In this document: positions 40,579 through 50,448 of the stretch, piece after piece | How the letters are laid out: every line of letters begins with the position of its first letter | How positions within the stretch are numbered: the stretch's first letter is position 1 | From: Fibrobacter sp. UWH6 | GTDB lineage: Bacteria; Fibrobacterota; Fibrobacteria; Fibrobacterales; Fibrobacteraceae | Assembly: GCF_900142465.1 (NCBI RefSeq) | Contig: NZ_FRAX01000004.1 | Span: forward strand, 124,001-188,000 | Length of the DNA: 64,000 bases | Reading direction: 5' to 3' | Program-made: the position numbers and the translations under genes | The notes under the pieces: model-generated | What the model was told of the DNA's origin: nothing | Databases searched by the model: none | What the model saw: the letters and a program-made list of their open reading frames with translations, nothing else

Positions 40579-42363
40579 ATGCCTAATTCTCCATTTTCCA
40601 AAGCCGATGGTGTTGTAGAGTGTGCTGTCTTTTCGAAGGGTAAATCTCTGCAGTCTGCACTCGTTGTTATTTCGGCAGATATCATTTATCGTATAAATGG
40701 CATTGCGAAAGCAGTTGTTGTTGTGGATGATGGTTATATGCGAGAGGGTAAATTCCCCCTGTGTGAAGGAGATGACCTTAAGCCCGGTAACGAAATTACC
40801 ATAAAGGCTGGCTATGGCACGAAGATGAATGAGGTTTTTACAGGGATAATTGTAAAGCTTGGAATTTTTGCATCTCATGATGGTCGTAGTTACACGAAAA
40901 TCGAATGTCGTCATAAGGCTATTGCCATGACCTGTTCCCGCAAAAACGCCAACTATCTGAATAAGAGTGATGATGCCATTGTTGGGGATATTTTCAAGAC
41001 GTATGGTATAAACGCTTCAACGACTATTGGTGGCGTAAATCATAAGGAATTGCTTCAGTACTATTGTACAGATTGGGATTTTGTTATGGCTAGGGCTGAG
41101 GCCAATGGCTGCTGGCTTATTGATGATAATGATGGCGTTAGCATCAAGAAAATTGCAACCAATGGAGGACCTTCGCTTTCCCTTACCTGGGGGACCGATA
41201 TTATTGAGTTTGATGCCTATGCCGATGCTACTCACCAAGTAAAAAAGACAGAAGCCCGTGCTTGGGACGTTTCTAAACAGGATGTGATTACGGGAAAGGC
41301 TTCTTTGCAGAGCCTTTCTTGTGTGGGGAATCTGGATAACAGTACTATGGCCAAGGTCCTTGATGCGCCCACGCGTTTACTTCAGATTAATTCCCTGGTC
41401 GAAAAGTCTGAATTGGATACTTGGGCCGAGGCGGAACAACTTAAAAACGAACTTTCAAGAATTTGTGGTTCTGTAACTTGCATTGGTACTCTTGAGGTAA
41501 AATTGGGGGGCTTGGTCAAACTGAATTATTTGGGAGATCGATTTAACGGTAATGCCCTTGTGTCGGGTATTCAGCATCATATGGAGCCGGGACGGTGGTG
41601 TACTAAAATTTTCTTTGGAATGGAAAAGGTTTGGCATGTGGAAAAGTTTGATGTTGAAGCTCCTACATGCTCTGGATATAATTGTGGCGTGAGTGGGTTG
41701 TTGACCGGTGTCGTTATTCAGATTAATGACGATCCTGACAAGATGAATCGCGTCAAGGTTAAAATTCCCTTGATGCAGAATCAGGAAGAAGGCGTTTGGG
41801 CAAGATTAGGCGGCCCTTATGCATCAAATGGCGTTGGATGCCTTGTTTTTCCGGAAGTGGGAGATGAAGTGATTCTTGGATTCTTTAATGCGGATCCTTC
41901 CAGTGCTGTGATTCTTGGTAGCCTTTATAGCGCCAATCGAGTTCCCCCGCAAGCCTTGAAACAGCCTAATAACATAAAGATGCTTCTCACTCGCGAAAAA
42001 ATGAGTGTTGAATTTAACGAAGAGAAGAAATCTATTACTATAAAAACGCCCGGAAACCGAATGTTCGTTCTTGATGATGATCAAAAGAAAATCTCTCTTG
42101 ACGATTCTACAAATACCGTTGAACTTTCGGATAGTGGTGTAAAGGTTAAAACTTCTAAAGACGTGACATTTGATGTAACAGGAAAGTTTAATGTGGATGC
42201 CAAGGGCGGCATAAATCTTAACTCCAAAGGTGATTTGAAAGGTGAGGGGATGAATGTGAACTTAACCGCCCAAGTTGGCGTCGCCGTAAAGGGTAATGCA
42301 TCTGCTGAAATATCCGCTTCGGGACAGACGACCGTTAAGGGTGCAATGGTTATGATTAATTAA
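40579..42363 (+). CDS. VgrG-like central spike protein (Pvc8-like)
   Basis: A 594-residue spike. Residues about 1-350 form a gp27-like trimer base (CEGDDLKPGNEITIKAGYGTK near 55; YCTDWDFVMARAEANGCWL). Residues about 365-460 form a gp5-like OB domain (GLLTGVVIQINDDPDKMNRV, EGVWARLGGPYASNG, FPEVGDEVILGFFNADPSS). Residues about 485-594 are a repetitive beta-helix with VELSDSGVKVKTSKDVTFDV. It forms the puncturing needle tipped by the PAAR protein. No extra catalytic domain is attached at the C-terminus. Confidence 0.93.
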   Translation: MPNSPFSKADGVVECAVFSKGKSLQSALVVISADIIYRINGIAKAVVVVDDGYMREGKFPLCEGDDLKPGNEITIKAGYGTKMNEVFTGIIVKLGIFASHDGRSYTKIECRHKAIAMTCSRKNANYLNKSDDAIVGDIFKTYGINASTTIGGVNHKELLQYYCTDWDFVMARAEANGCWLIDDNDGVSIKKIATNGGPSLSLTWGTDIIEFDAYADATHQVKKTEARAWDVSKQDVITGKASLQSLSCVGNLDNSTMAKVLDAPTRLLQINSLVEKSELDTWAEAEQLKNELSRICGSVTCIGTLEVKLGGLVKLNYLGDRFNGNALVSGIQHHMEPGRWCTKIFFGMEKVWHVEKFDVEAPTCSGYNCGVSGLLTGVVIQINDDPDKMNRVKVKIPLMQNQEEGVWARLGGPYASNGVGCLVFPEVGDEVILGFFNADPSSAVILGSLYSANRVPPQALKQPNNIKMLLTREKMSVEFNEEKKSITIKTPGNRMFVLDDDQKKISLDDSTNTVELSDSGVKVKTSKDVTFDVTGKFNVDAKGGINLNSKGDLKGEGMNVNLTAQVGVAVKGNASAEISASGQTTVKGAMVMIN

Positions 42364-42372
42364 GGAATGTGT

Positions 42373-42672
42373 ATGCCTCCCGCAGCTCGAATTACAGATT
42401 TACATACTTGCCCCATGCAAACTCCTGGCGTTCCGCCGGTTCCTCATGTTGGAGGACCAGTTGTAGGCCCCGGTGCTCCTACTGTATTAATTGGAGGTAT
42501 GCCCGCGGCTGTTATGGGGGATTCCTGTGTTTGCGTTGGACCTCCCGATACCATTATCAAGGGGTCAGCAACGGTTATGATTGGTAAGAAACCTGCTGCC
42601 CGTATGGGTGATACAACTGCTCATGGAGGCGCCATATCTGTGGGATGCCCTACGGTTATTATTGGAGGCTGA
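42373..42672 (+). CDS. PAAR spike-tip protein (Pvc10-like)
   Basis: A 99-residue PAAR-repeat protein. It starts MPPAARITDLHTCPM and contains the PAAR-type turns VLIGGMPAAVMGDSC and MIGKKPAARMGDTTAHGG, with the His and Cys residues that usually bind one metal ion at the tip. ATG at 42373 is chosen because the AAGGA at 42362 is then correctly spaced; ATG 42367 is too close to it. It caps the VgrG-like spike. Confidence 0.93.
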   Translation: MPPAARITDLHTCPMQTPGVPPVPHVGGPVVGPGAPTVLIGGMPAAVMGDSCVCVGPPDTIIKGSATVMIGKKPAARMGDTTAHGGAISVGCPTVIIGG

Positions 42673-42673
42673 G

Positions 42674-43078
42674 TTGGGTATTGCTGAATTTTTAGGACGT
42701 GGATTTAAGTACCCTCTTTCATTTTCAAAGGATGGGGTTCAAATGTCTGTAGCTGAAGAGGATATTGAAGAGAGTTTGCGTATTCTCCTGTTTACTTATC
42801 CTGGAGAACGTTTGATGCATCCTGATTTTGGATGCCGTATTCGAGATTTCTGCTATAGAAATTTTGATGAAGAATTTATTGCTCAACTTAAAGATGAAAT
42901 ACTGCGGGCCATTCTGCTGAACGAATCTCGAATTGATGTAGATGAAATTTTGATTACGAAAGTTGATGATGATGACGTTGTGAATGTGGAAATTCAATAC
43001 ACTGTACGAATGACTAATTCACGAAGCAATTTAGTTTTTCCCTTCTATATTAACGAAGGAACGGATGTGACCCTGTAG
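42674..43078 (+). CDS. gp25-like baseplate protein (Pvc9-like)
   Basis: A 134-residue member of the gp25/GPW family. The fold signature is EDIEESLRILLFTYPGERLMHPDFGCRI and FEEEFIAQLKDEI-like DEEFIAQLKDEILRAI. It links baseplate, sheath and tube. The start is taken as TTG at 42674, two bases after the PAAR stop and 5 bases after GGAGG (42664-42668). Longer reading into the PAAR gene would only produce frame-shadow sequence. Confidence 0.9.
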   Translation: MGIAEFLGRGFKYPLSFSKDGVQMSVAEEDIEESLRILLFTYPGERLMHPDFGCRIRDFCYRNFDEEFIAQLKDEILRAILLNESRIDVDEILITKVDDDDVVNVEIQYTVRMTNSRSNLVFPFYINEGTDVTL

Positions 43079-43081
43079 TTT

Positions 43082-46000
43082 ATGGAAAAAATTAGGTTTA
43101 ACATTCGCGATGGACTTAGCCAGGAAACTCGCCTTTTCAAGGAATTGAAACAGGGCTTTTATTCCGTTGACGTTTCTTCGTTACGGGATCTATTGGCTGT
43201 ATTAAAGGCTGTTTGCATAGAGCGTGGTATTGCTGAAATACTAGAATCGGTAGATGTTGATGACCTTGTGAGAAAGGTTGAGGGTGTTGCCGATGGCAAT
43301 ATGGAACCTGCAACAGCTCTTTATGCTACATGCGCATCTTTACTATTGCGTGTCAAGAATCGCTTGAATACTTTACCGGATAAGCGAGTTGATTTTTATT
43401 ACGAAAAAATTCTTGGCGAAAAAAAAATGGCCACCCAAGGTGACTCTGCCCATGTTGTTTTTCCGCAACCGGCTGTGGGAACTTGCTGTGATCTTCCGGC
43501 GGGGACAAAATTTTTGGCTGGTTTTGATGATGCGGGAATGGATATCGTATTTGAGTCGGTTAAGGACGCAAATATTAATGATGCTTCTGTTGCGCGACTA
43601 CTTTCAATTGCTATCCATGACGATTCCCCGGCAACTATAACCGAAATTCCTATTTATGATCCAAAATTGGTTGCCGATGGAGATGATATTACCCCCTATC
43701 CGCTGTTTGGATTGACAAGATCCAGAAATCGTTCTGTAAATGCGCAAAATGCTCGTCTTGGAATTGCATTTGCGTCTCCGATTCTTCGCTTGAAAGAGGG
43801 GTGTCGTAAAGTTAAGTTGACCTTCTTCTTTGATCCAGATTCTGTTGAAGGTTCGTTGTTGGAGTATGGTAGTGATCCTGACCTCTTTCTTAAGACATTC
43901 TCGACTGCATTCAAGATTTACTTGACCACTGAAGAAGGATGGTATGGCGTTGAAGGCTATCAGTTGGAATCCTGTATTCTTGATCCTCGTTTCGAAAGTG
44001 ATTGCTTTAGCCTGTCTTTTGTCTTGTCGGAATCGGTTCCCTCGATTGTTCCATATAATTCCGTTATTCATCAGGATTTATTTGATACGGAACATCCTGT
44101 TGTAAAAATCGAAATTAATCCTCAAAATTCCTATAATCCCTGGAAACAACTGCGTCTACTGAAGTTACAGAAAATCCAGGCAGATGTGAATGTGTGTGGA
44201 TTGCGTTCATTTGATGTAATGAACGATTTAGGCCCTCTATCGCTTTCTAGTCCGTTACAACCCTTTGGTCCTTTGCCCAGTGTTGGGAATACATTTGCTT
44301 TTGCTAGTGATGAGTTGTTTGGTAAACGTTTGACCGATATAGATTTGTATGGAACTTGGCGCGGTCTTCCGAATTCACGGGATTTCTCTTCTTGGTATAG
44401 CCTTTATCCAAATGTTCCTAATACGGCTGATTTTAAGGTTTCTCTTTGCAGTACTAATAATGGTGTACAGTACCCTTCTGCGAATATGAAACCTATTTTA
44501 GCAAATCTTTTTGATTCGCAAAAAAATGGAGTGTCTTCGGATTTTCATATATCATTTAGAGAGGTTTTGGCATCAAGCAGTGCCTGGGCTCAATATAGAA
44601 TGCGCTTGTATTCTCCCGAGGCGGCCTTTATGCATCAGGAGTATACTCGTGCTCTTTGTGATTCCCTGATGGCTAAGGCTTTAAAGAAGGTTTCTGGAAT
44701 GCCGTTGCCGAATCAGCCGTATACTCCTGAATTAGAAAATCTGCGATTGAATTATCGAGCAAAATGTGAACTTGGCGTCCGTCACTCTAATAAAGATGGG
44801 GAATCAAGTACGATTTTCTTCTTACATCCTCTAGGCTTTAGCCCCAAAAAAGGTTTGAATGATCTGGGTGGCGCATTTCTGATAGGAATATCCTGTAATA
44901 AGATTCCTCAGCGACTAAATCTTTTTTTTCATTTGAAACGGGATTCTGATTACGTGGTTTCCGATGATATCGGTGATTTTTCCTGGTCCGTCTTGTGCAA
45001 TGATAATTGGGTGAATTTGCCTGCGGAAAACGTACTTTACAATTCAACTTCTGGTTTTACTACGTCAGGAATTGTTGCGTTAAAGCTTCCAAAGGAAATG
45101 AGTCAGGGGGGCAAGTTAATGTATGGTAATCTAGCTTGGATTCGTTTGCGACCCTTAGGAAATTGGAAACAATGCAGCCGAATTTATTCCGTTTACACCA
45201 ATGCGGTTGAAGTTAAGCGTTGCATGGATGGAAATTCTTACGGAAAATTGGAAAGAATTAAGCCGAAAACCATTACTGAACTTGCGCAAAGCCGAGCAGG
45301 CCTTTCTGAAGTTTTCCAGATAACGGAATCTTTTGGTGGTCGGGTGGCCGAAGATAAGGAACGGATGCGCACTCGTGTGGCGGAATTTCTTTATCATCGC
45401 GGGCGCGCTCTTTCACCTAAGGATTATGAGCGCATTATTTTGGAACATTTCCCGGAAGTGCACATGGTCAAATGTTTTGCGGGTTTGAATCCTGAAAATC
45501 AGGGCGTTTTGACTCCTGGCTATGTGACCATTGTTCCCGTATCCCGATTGGTTGAGACAAAGGGTAATTCCTGGGATCCTTGTCTTGGAGGTAAAATTCT
45601 TTACGATATTAAGAATTTCTTGAAAGAAAAAATCCCGGCATCGGCAAAAATTCGTGTGTTGAATCCGTATTTTGAGAGGATGCAAGTTCGCTGTGTTGTG
45701 GATTTCCGAGATGGTTTCGGTGAAGGCGAATGTCTGTTGGATTTAAACAATCAGATTAACCGTTTTATTTCGCCTTGGTATCCGATAGGACAACAGAAAT
45801 TCTTTGGTTGGTCCTTAAATGAAAATGACCTGAAAACGTTCATTGAAAATTTGGAATATGTAAAGTTTATCAAGGAACTGTCCATTTTGAGGATTGCGTC
45901 CGAAGATGACTGTAATTTTTATGTGGACCATTCTGAGCAACTTGAATCGGGAATTCTTCGCGGCCTTTGTCCCTGGAGTGTATCTACTCCGATGGCAAAG

Positions 46001-46117
46001 CACTTCTTAAACATTGTTCCCGAAATTAATGAATCTAAACCCATCAGTGTTGGCTTTGGGGACTTGGAAATTGGCTCCACTTTCATTATTCGAAGGAGAG
46101 GTAATGCAATTAAGTAG
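43082..46117 (+). CDS. Large baseplate J-like wedge protein (Pvc11-like)
   Basis: A 1011-residue baseplate protein. Residues about 850-1000 have the gp6/BaseplateJ-like part (VAEFLYHRGRALSPKDYERI, LEHFPEVHMVKCFAGLNPEN, PGYVTIVPVSRLVETKG, KIPASAKIRVLNPYFERMQV). The rest is beta-rich and lineage-specific, and includes VFPQPAVGTCCDLPAGTKFL near 125, a phrase that resembles other Afp11 proteins. It forms the wedge ring around the hub. The next gene overlaps its end by 14 bases. Confidence 0.9.
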   Translation: MEKIRFNIRDGLSQETRLFKELKQGFYSVDVSSLRDLLAVLKAVCIERGIAEILESVDVDDLVRKVEGVADGNMEPATALYATCASLLLRVKNRLNTLPDKRVDFYYEKILGEKKMATQGDSAHVVFPQPAVGTCCDLPAGTKFLAGFDDAGMDIVFESVKDANINDASVARLLSIAIHDDSPATITEIPIYDPKLVADGDDITPYPLFGLTRSRNRSVNAQNARLGIAFASPILRLKEGCRKVKLTFFFDPDSVEGSLLEYGSDPDLFLKTFSTAFKIYLTTEEGWYGVEGYQLESCILDPRFESDCFSLSFVLSESVPSIVPYNSVIHQDLFDTEHPVVKIEINPQNSYNPWKQLRLLKLQKIQADVNVCGLRSFDVMNDLGPLSLSSPLQPFGPLPSVGNTFAFASDELFGKRLTDIDLYGTWRGLPNSRDFSSWYSLYPNVPNTADFKVSLCSTNNGVQYPSANMKPILANLFDSQKNGVSSDFHISFREVLASSSAWAQYRMRLYSPEAAFMHQEYTRALCDSLMAKALKKVSGMPLPNQPYTPELENLRLNYRAKCELGVRHSNKDGESSTIFFLHPLGFSPKKGLNDLGGAFLIGISCNKIPQRLNLFFHLKRDSDYVVSDDIGDFSWSVLCNDNWVNLPAENVLYNSTSGFTTSGIVALKLPKEMSQGGKLMYGNLAWIRLRPLGNWKQCSRIYSVYTNAVEVKRCMDGNSYGKLERIKPKTITELAQSRAGLSEVFQITESFGGRVAEDKERMRTRVAEFLYHRGRALSPKDYERIILEHFPEVHMVKCFAGLNPENQGVLTPGYVTIVPVSRLVETKGNSWDPCLGGKILYDIKNFLKEKIPASAKIRVLNPYFERMQVRCVVDFRDGFGEGECLLDLNNQINRFISPWYPIGQQKFFGWSLNENDLKTFIENLEYVKFIKELSILRIASEDDCNFYVDHSEQLESGILRGLCPWSVSTPMAKHFLNIVPEINESKPISVGFGDLEIGSTFIIRRRGNAIK

Positions 46118-46874
46118 AAATGCTCTTAAATCACTTTTTCGCGCTGGACAGATGCCGTGTGAAGAAGACTTTAATGATTTGATCGATTCTTCTGTAAATA
46201 TCGAAGAAGATGGCTTTGAAAAGACTCCTGAAAATGGACTTAAAATTTCTCAGTTGACTGATTCTGGAAAACTGATGAGTTTTTATGAAAATGTCACCGA
46301 AGGTACTCCTCTTTGGCAAGTGGAGCTTCGTAAGAATGGTGCTGAAGAGGATGCTTCTAGCTTGCATGTTTCCACACCTTCTCAAGAGTCGTCAAATAGT
46401 GTGGTTTCATTAGTTGGCTCATCTTCGGTTACCGCAGTCGGTATTGGCACAAGAACTCCTGAATGTACCTTGGACGTGAATGGTGTCATAAGTAGTGAAG
46501 GTCGAATTGGTAAAGAAAATGATAAACTTAAAGTTGAGGCTGATGGTAGGTGGCACGATATTACGGAAGAACTGAATGGATGCGAAGCCTTTGAGATTAT
46601 CGCGGGCGTTGGTGGTCAAGAAAATGAAGGCCGTTTTGCTTTGACACATGCTATTGCTATGAACGTATTTCATGGAAAGCCGGCTATTAATAAAACCCAA
46701 TCTTATTATGGAGGTAGAGGGTCCCGCATTGACATTCGTTGGGCAAGAGGGGAGGAGCGTTATACCTTTAAATTACAACTCCGCACCCATTGTGCCTATA
46801 AAAATGGATCCTTGATTCGCTATAGATTGACAAAATTGTGGTTTGATAACATGATGGTGCAGTCTCTTGGCTAA
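46104..46874 (+). CDS. Fibre-like CIS protein
   Basis: A 256-residue protein with no firm family. The N-terminal SRNALKSLFRAGQMPCEEDF followed by NDLIDSSVNIEEDGFEKTPENGLKIS resembles the baseplate-attachment N-terminus of other CIS fibre proteins. The middle has a ECTLDVNGVISSEGRIGKEN segment, typical of the beta-turn repeats before a fibre tip, and the C-terminus is a beta domain with SYYGGRGSRIDIRWARGEER. ATG at 46104 follows AAGGAGAGGTA; the longer reading from 46014 is inside the wedge gene. It may be the receptor- or surface-binding part. Confidence 0.6.
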   Translation: MQLSRNALKSLFRAGQMPCEEDFNDLIDSSVNIEEDGFEKTPENGLKISQLTDSGKLMSFYENVTEGTPLWQVELRKNGAEEDASSLHVSTPSQESSNSVVSLVGSSSVTAVGIGTRTPECTLDVNGVISSEGRIGKENDKLKVEADGRWHDITEELNGCEAFEIIAGVGGQENEGRFALTHAIAMNVFHGKPAINKTQSYYGGRGSRIDIRWARGEERYTFKLQLRTHCAYKNGSLIRYRLTKLWFDNMMVQSLG

Positions 46875-48063
46875 GACAATTTCGAAAATAAGTGGAGCGC
46901 AAGATCTTGATTACGAGGCTATGCGCCTTGATTCCCTAGCTTTAATTCAAAAGCTGAGTGGGAATATATGGACAGATTTCAATGCCCATGATCCTGGTAT
47001 TACCCTTTTGGAAAACATCATCTTTGCTATATCGGAATTGGGTTATAAAACAGATTTTGATATTGAAGATTATTTGACATCCAAAGATGGAAATATTGAT
47101 CTGCGTCGTGAAGCTTTGTATACTGCAGAACAGGTAAAGGAATGTTTTCCTGTTTCGGCGGAAGATTACTCCAGTTTTTTTTCCAAGTATTTGAAGGGCG
47201 CGATTCGGACAGAATTCTTGAATTGTACAGATGGCTGTTACGAAGTGATGATTGTAGCAAAGGATAATAGCCAACTTAAAAAGGAAAATGCAGAAATCGC
47301 CCTGCTGAAATCTTTTAATGAATTGTGGAATGATTGGCGACTTCTTGGCGAAAATATCTCATCAGTGAAGTTTCTCTGGCTTGACGAAGACTCGGATATA
47401 GAAAAGGTTGTTGTAGAGACTGCTAAACATCAGGTTGTTTCTGTTGAAGGTATACGGAGAGATTTCTTGAATTTTGCTCCCATTGTTGATCAGTTCCCTA
47501 TGATATATCGTAAGGGGGAAGATGCTTTAACCTTACAGAAGTTTCTTGAACCAGTTGAGTTTTTGATTAAGAAATTCCTTTCGAAAATAGATGATTTTGC
47601 AGATCTTTTTTCTGTAGACGTTTTAAAGACAAGTAAAAAGAAGTACTGCAAAATTTTGGACCAGATGCTCGCTATGTATGGCATGGAGTATCCTGATGAA
47701 TTGTTCATGAAAATCCATGAACACGAAGGAGAGACGGCATTTGTTAATCTGTTACGAGCTAAAGTGAAATACATTAGATCTTTGCCAGCTTTACACATGC
47801 ATCGTTGCGGAAAGTATTTTGGAACGCGTCTTGAAATAATGCTTGGCGTTAAAAATCATATTGTGGATGGAATTTACCTAAATAAAAATTTTGGAAAAAT
47901 TTTTGTTGTATGGGGAAATTCTGATACCTATAGCGAAGAAACCCGCAACAGTATGGAAGATTTTGTGCGAGAAGAATTGCCCGCTCATCTTATTCCTGTT
48001 TTTATTTGGCTTTCTGAATCGTTACCCGAAAAAATTTCTGCTTCTTGGTTTTATGAAAAATGA
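46867..48063 (+). CDS. Baseplate wedge protein (Pvc12-like)
   Basis: A 398-residue baseplate protein. The segment LDYEAMRLDSLALIQKLSGN followed by IWTDFNAHDPGITLLENIIFAISELGY carries the D-(F/Y)-N-x-H-D-P-G-(I/V)-T phrase found in wedge proteins of Bacteroidetes-type contractile systems. The start is TTG at 46867, overlapping the previous gene by eight bases, because no ATG gives the conserved N-terminal motif. It ends 4 bases into the next gene. It is shorter than usual for the family. Confidence 0.75.
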   Translation: MAKTISKISGAQDLDYEAMRLDSLALIQKLSGNIWTDFNAHDPGITLLENIIFAISELGYKTDFDIEDYLTSKDGNIDLRREALYTAEQVKECFPVSAEDYSSFFSKYLKGAIRTEFLNCTDGCYEVMIVAKDNSQLKKENAEIALLKSFNELWNDWRLLGENISSVKFLWLDEDSDIEKVVVETAKHQVVSVEGIRRDFLNFAPIVDQFPMIYRKGEDALTLQKFLEPVEFLIKKFLSKIDDFADLFSVDVLKTSKKKYCKILDQMLAMYGMEYPDELFMKIHEHEGETAFVNLLRAKVKYIRSLPALHMHRCGKYFGTRLEIMLGVKNHIVDGIYLNKNFGKIFVVWGNSDTYSEETRNSMEDFVREELPAHLIPVFIWLSESLPEKISASWFYEK

Positions 48064-49112
48064 ACGTCATTGACAATTTGACATTGAATATTGTCGCTGC
48101 AGACTCGCAAACCTGCCAGAATTTGGAAGGTTCTCTCTATTCTTTTGCCCGGAATACATTGATTGATATATTGGATCAAATTTTAAATGAACTGGATTTT
48201 GACGGTGAATTAGAAATAGATGACCTTACGATTGATGTGGGAGAGGTTGATTCTGAAAATGCCTTGCAACATTTTTCCGGGAAATTGCCGGTGACTCTAA
48301 AGGAGAGCCTATCCAAGGTTGTTTTTAAGAAACATAGCCAGCTTACGTTAAATATGCTTTCTGAAACTTACAGACGCTTGCTTCCCATAAATCAAGTGAT
48401 GAATATTGAGAAAGAGTTTGAATATTATGCCGAAGAATGGCTTGTAAAAAATCCGAATTCAAAGTTTGACCCATTGGCAGTCTCGGAATACATTATCAAA
48501 ATTATGATGCAGAGAAATCCTGGTTTGGATTTTCGTCAAATCGCATGTTCAGTATATCAGAATATTAAAAGGATGGAACGTCCTGCCCCCCAAAAGATTT
48601 CTCCTAAGGAAACTAGGAATGTAGTTCATGATGCCGGCTTGGTTTTATTGGCTCCTTACATTCCTGTGCTATTGGGTCGTTTGGGTTGTGTATCTGGGAA
48701 TACGTTTACTTCTGAAGACGCCCGATTGAAAGGTTTGTCTCTTTTAAAGTATGCTGTTTATGGAAGTTATGAAGTCCCCAAGACGCCAGCCTCACTGATG
48801 AACATTATCTGTGGTTATGATCGCTCTTTTGATTCCGAAAAATTACCGATTCTTTCTGATGATGACAAGTCTGTTGTCAATAGCTTGCTTGATGCAGTTG
48901 TCAAGAATTGGGGAGCTTTAGGTTCTACTTCTGCAGATGGGTTACGTACCAGTTTTTTGATTCGTTCCGGTAGCATTGAAGACGTTGAAGATGGCTTGTT
49001 GCTTAAGGTGTCATCTAGTGCTTATGATATGCTGCTAGATAAACTCCCCTGGGGTTATTCCATGGTTAAAACATCTTGGATGAAATCTAAGATTAGCGTG
49101 GCGTGGAGGTAG
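48060..49112 (+). CDS. CIS tape-measure protein (Pvc14-like)
   Basis: A 350-residue CIS_TMP protein. The family marks are near the middle and end: HDAGLVLLAPYIPVLLGRLG, FTSEDARLKGLSLLKYAVYG, SLLDAVVKNWGALGSTSADG, LRTSFLIRSGSIEDVEDGLL and ILLD-type MLLDKLPWGYSMVKTSWM. The N-terminal part (LDILDQILNELDFDGELEIDDLTIDVGE) also fits. It sets the length of the tube; at 350 residues, which is short, a relatively short particle is expected (inference). Confidence 0.9.
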   Translation: MNVIDNLTLNIVAADSQTCQNLEGSLYSFARNTLIDILDQILNELDFDGELEIDDLTIDVGEVDSENALQHFSGKLPVTLKESLSKVVFKKHSQLTLNMLSETYRRLLPINQVMNIEKEFEYYAEEWLVKNPNSKFDPLAVSEYIIKIMMQRNPGLDFRQIACSVYQNIKRMERPAPQKISPKETRNVVHDAGLVLLAPYIPVLLGRLGCVSGNTFTSEDARLKGLSLLKYAVYGSYEVPKTPASLMNIICGYDRSFDSEKLPILSDDDKSVVNSLLDAVVKNWGALGSTSADGLRTSFLIRSGSIEDVEDGLLLKVSSSAYDMLLDKLPWGYSMVKTSWMKSKISVAWR

Positions 49113-49113
49113 A

Positions 49114-50448
49114 ATGAGTGCCGTTCTAGATAAGGAAATTTGTTGGTGTCGCCAGATTATTGATGCTCGCTTTGAACAGTATTTTTCTGCTGCTGCTGAT
49201 GAACGTAAAATGATTCAGGTGCAGGCTATATTGCCTCCAGAACTGGATGATGATTCTCCTTATGCTCAGCTGGTGTTGCAGAATGAACTGAATTTTGAAG
49301 AAAGGTTCATTCTTGTGCTTTCATTACTTCCGCATTTTTGCCCCCAGGCTTTAGACTCATTTTTCTTGAACAATAAAGTATTGGGGCGTCCCTATACTGA
49401 ATTTGGTGGTTGGCATAGCAAGAGCCATTCAGGTTTTTTGCCCACTTGTGAAACGGCTTTGTTTCTTTTGGCTGGAGATAATCTGGAACGAAGAATCCAA
49501 TTGATGCGTTTTTTCGAAACTGATCATAAATTGACTGCGAACCGTATACTTCAATTGGAATATGGTGAACCGGGAGAACCCAAGAATTCGGCTGCATTGC
49601 GTATATCTTCGGAATATTTGGAATTTTTAACGACGGGGGTGCAAAATAAACCTGATTACAGTATCCATTTCCCCGCGAAACTGATTACATCCCGTTTACA
49701 ATGGGAAGACCTTGTTCTTGGAGACGTAACCCGTTGTGAAATAGACCAACTGATTACCTGGATTAACCATTCCGACGAAATTTTGGATGGTTTTGGCTTG
49801 CGAAAAAATCTTAAGCGTGGTTATCGAGTTTTGTTCTATGGTCCTCCGGGAACTGGAAAAACCTTGACGGCGACATTGATTGGCAAGAAGGTCGGCATGG
49901 ATGTTTATCGGGTTGACTTGTCGCAGGTGGTTTCTAAGTACATCGGCGAAACGGAGAAAAATCTGTCTAACATTTTTGATCAAGCAGAAAGCCGTAAATG
50001 GATTTTATTCTTTGATGAAGCTGACTCCTTATTTGGAACTCGAACCCAGGCTAGCAATTCCAATGACCGTGCTGCTAACCAGGAAATTTCATACCTGCTG
50101 CAACGTGTAGAGGATTTTCCGGGTATTGTAATTTTGGCTAGCAACTTGAAATCAAATATAGATGAGGCGTTTTCTCGAAGATTCCAAAGTTCCGTGTATT
50201 TCCCCATGCCGGAACCTGCTGAACGTCTAATCTTATGGAATAATATTTTTGAAAAGACTCAAGTTGAAAATAGGGAAGAAATCTTTAAGGAATTTGCTGA
50301 AAAATATGAACTGGCCGGCGGTGCCCTGACCAATGTAGCCCGCTATGCCGCTCTTTCGGCTCTAATGGATAATCGAAAAATCATAAATAAGTGTGACATT
50401 CAAGAAGGCCTTTCTAAGGAATTACAGAAAGAAGGAAAAGCTTTATGA
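49114..50448 (+). CDS. AAA+ ATPase of the injection system (Pvc15-like)
   Basis: A 444-residue AAA+ ATPase. Walker A is GPPGTGKT (residues 243-250), Walker B is ILFFDEAD with Asp301-Glu302, and the arginine finger region is EAFSRRFQSSVYFP. SKYIGETEKNLSNIFDQA is the pore loop/second region typical of FtsH/Cdc48-like AAA proteins. In PVC and Afp the equivalent (Pvc15) is thought to load or remodel cargo during assembly; it is not a ClpV-type sheath-recycling enzyme. It follows the tape-measure gene directly and overlaps the next start (ATGA). Confidence 0.93.
   Translation: MSAVLDKEICWCRQIIDARFEQYFSAAADERKMIQVQAILPPELDDDSPYAQLVLQNELNFEERFILVLSLLPHFCPQALDSFFLNNKVLGRPYTEFGGWHSKSHSGFLPTCETALFLLAGDNLERRIQLMRFFETDHKLTANRILQLEYGEPGEPKNSAALRISSEYLEFLTTGVQNKPDYSIHFPAKLITSRLQWEDLVLGDVTRCEIDQLITWINHSDEILDGFGLRKNLKRGYRVLFYGPPGTGKTLTATLIGKKVGMDVYRVDLSQVVSKYIGETEKNLSNIFDQAESRKWILFFDEADSLFGTRTQASNSNDRAANQEISYLLQRVEDFPGIVILASNLKSNIDEAFSRRFQSSVYFPMPEPAERLILWNNIFEKTQVENREEIFKEFAEKYELAGGALTNVARYAALSALMDNRKIINKCDIQEGLSKELQKEGKAL

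Noticed and set aside
42581-42673. N-terminal extension of the gp25 gene into the PAAR gene
   Set aside because: This part reads as a shadow of the PAAR gene, and the TTG at 42674 has GGAGG at the correct distance.
46014-46103. N-terminal extension of the fibre-like gene
   Set aside because: It overlaps the wedge gene in another frame, while the ATG at 46104 has a strong ribosome-binding site.
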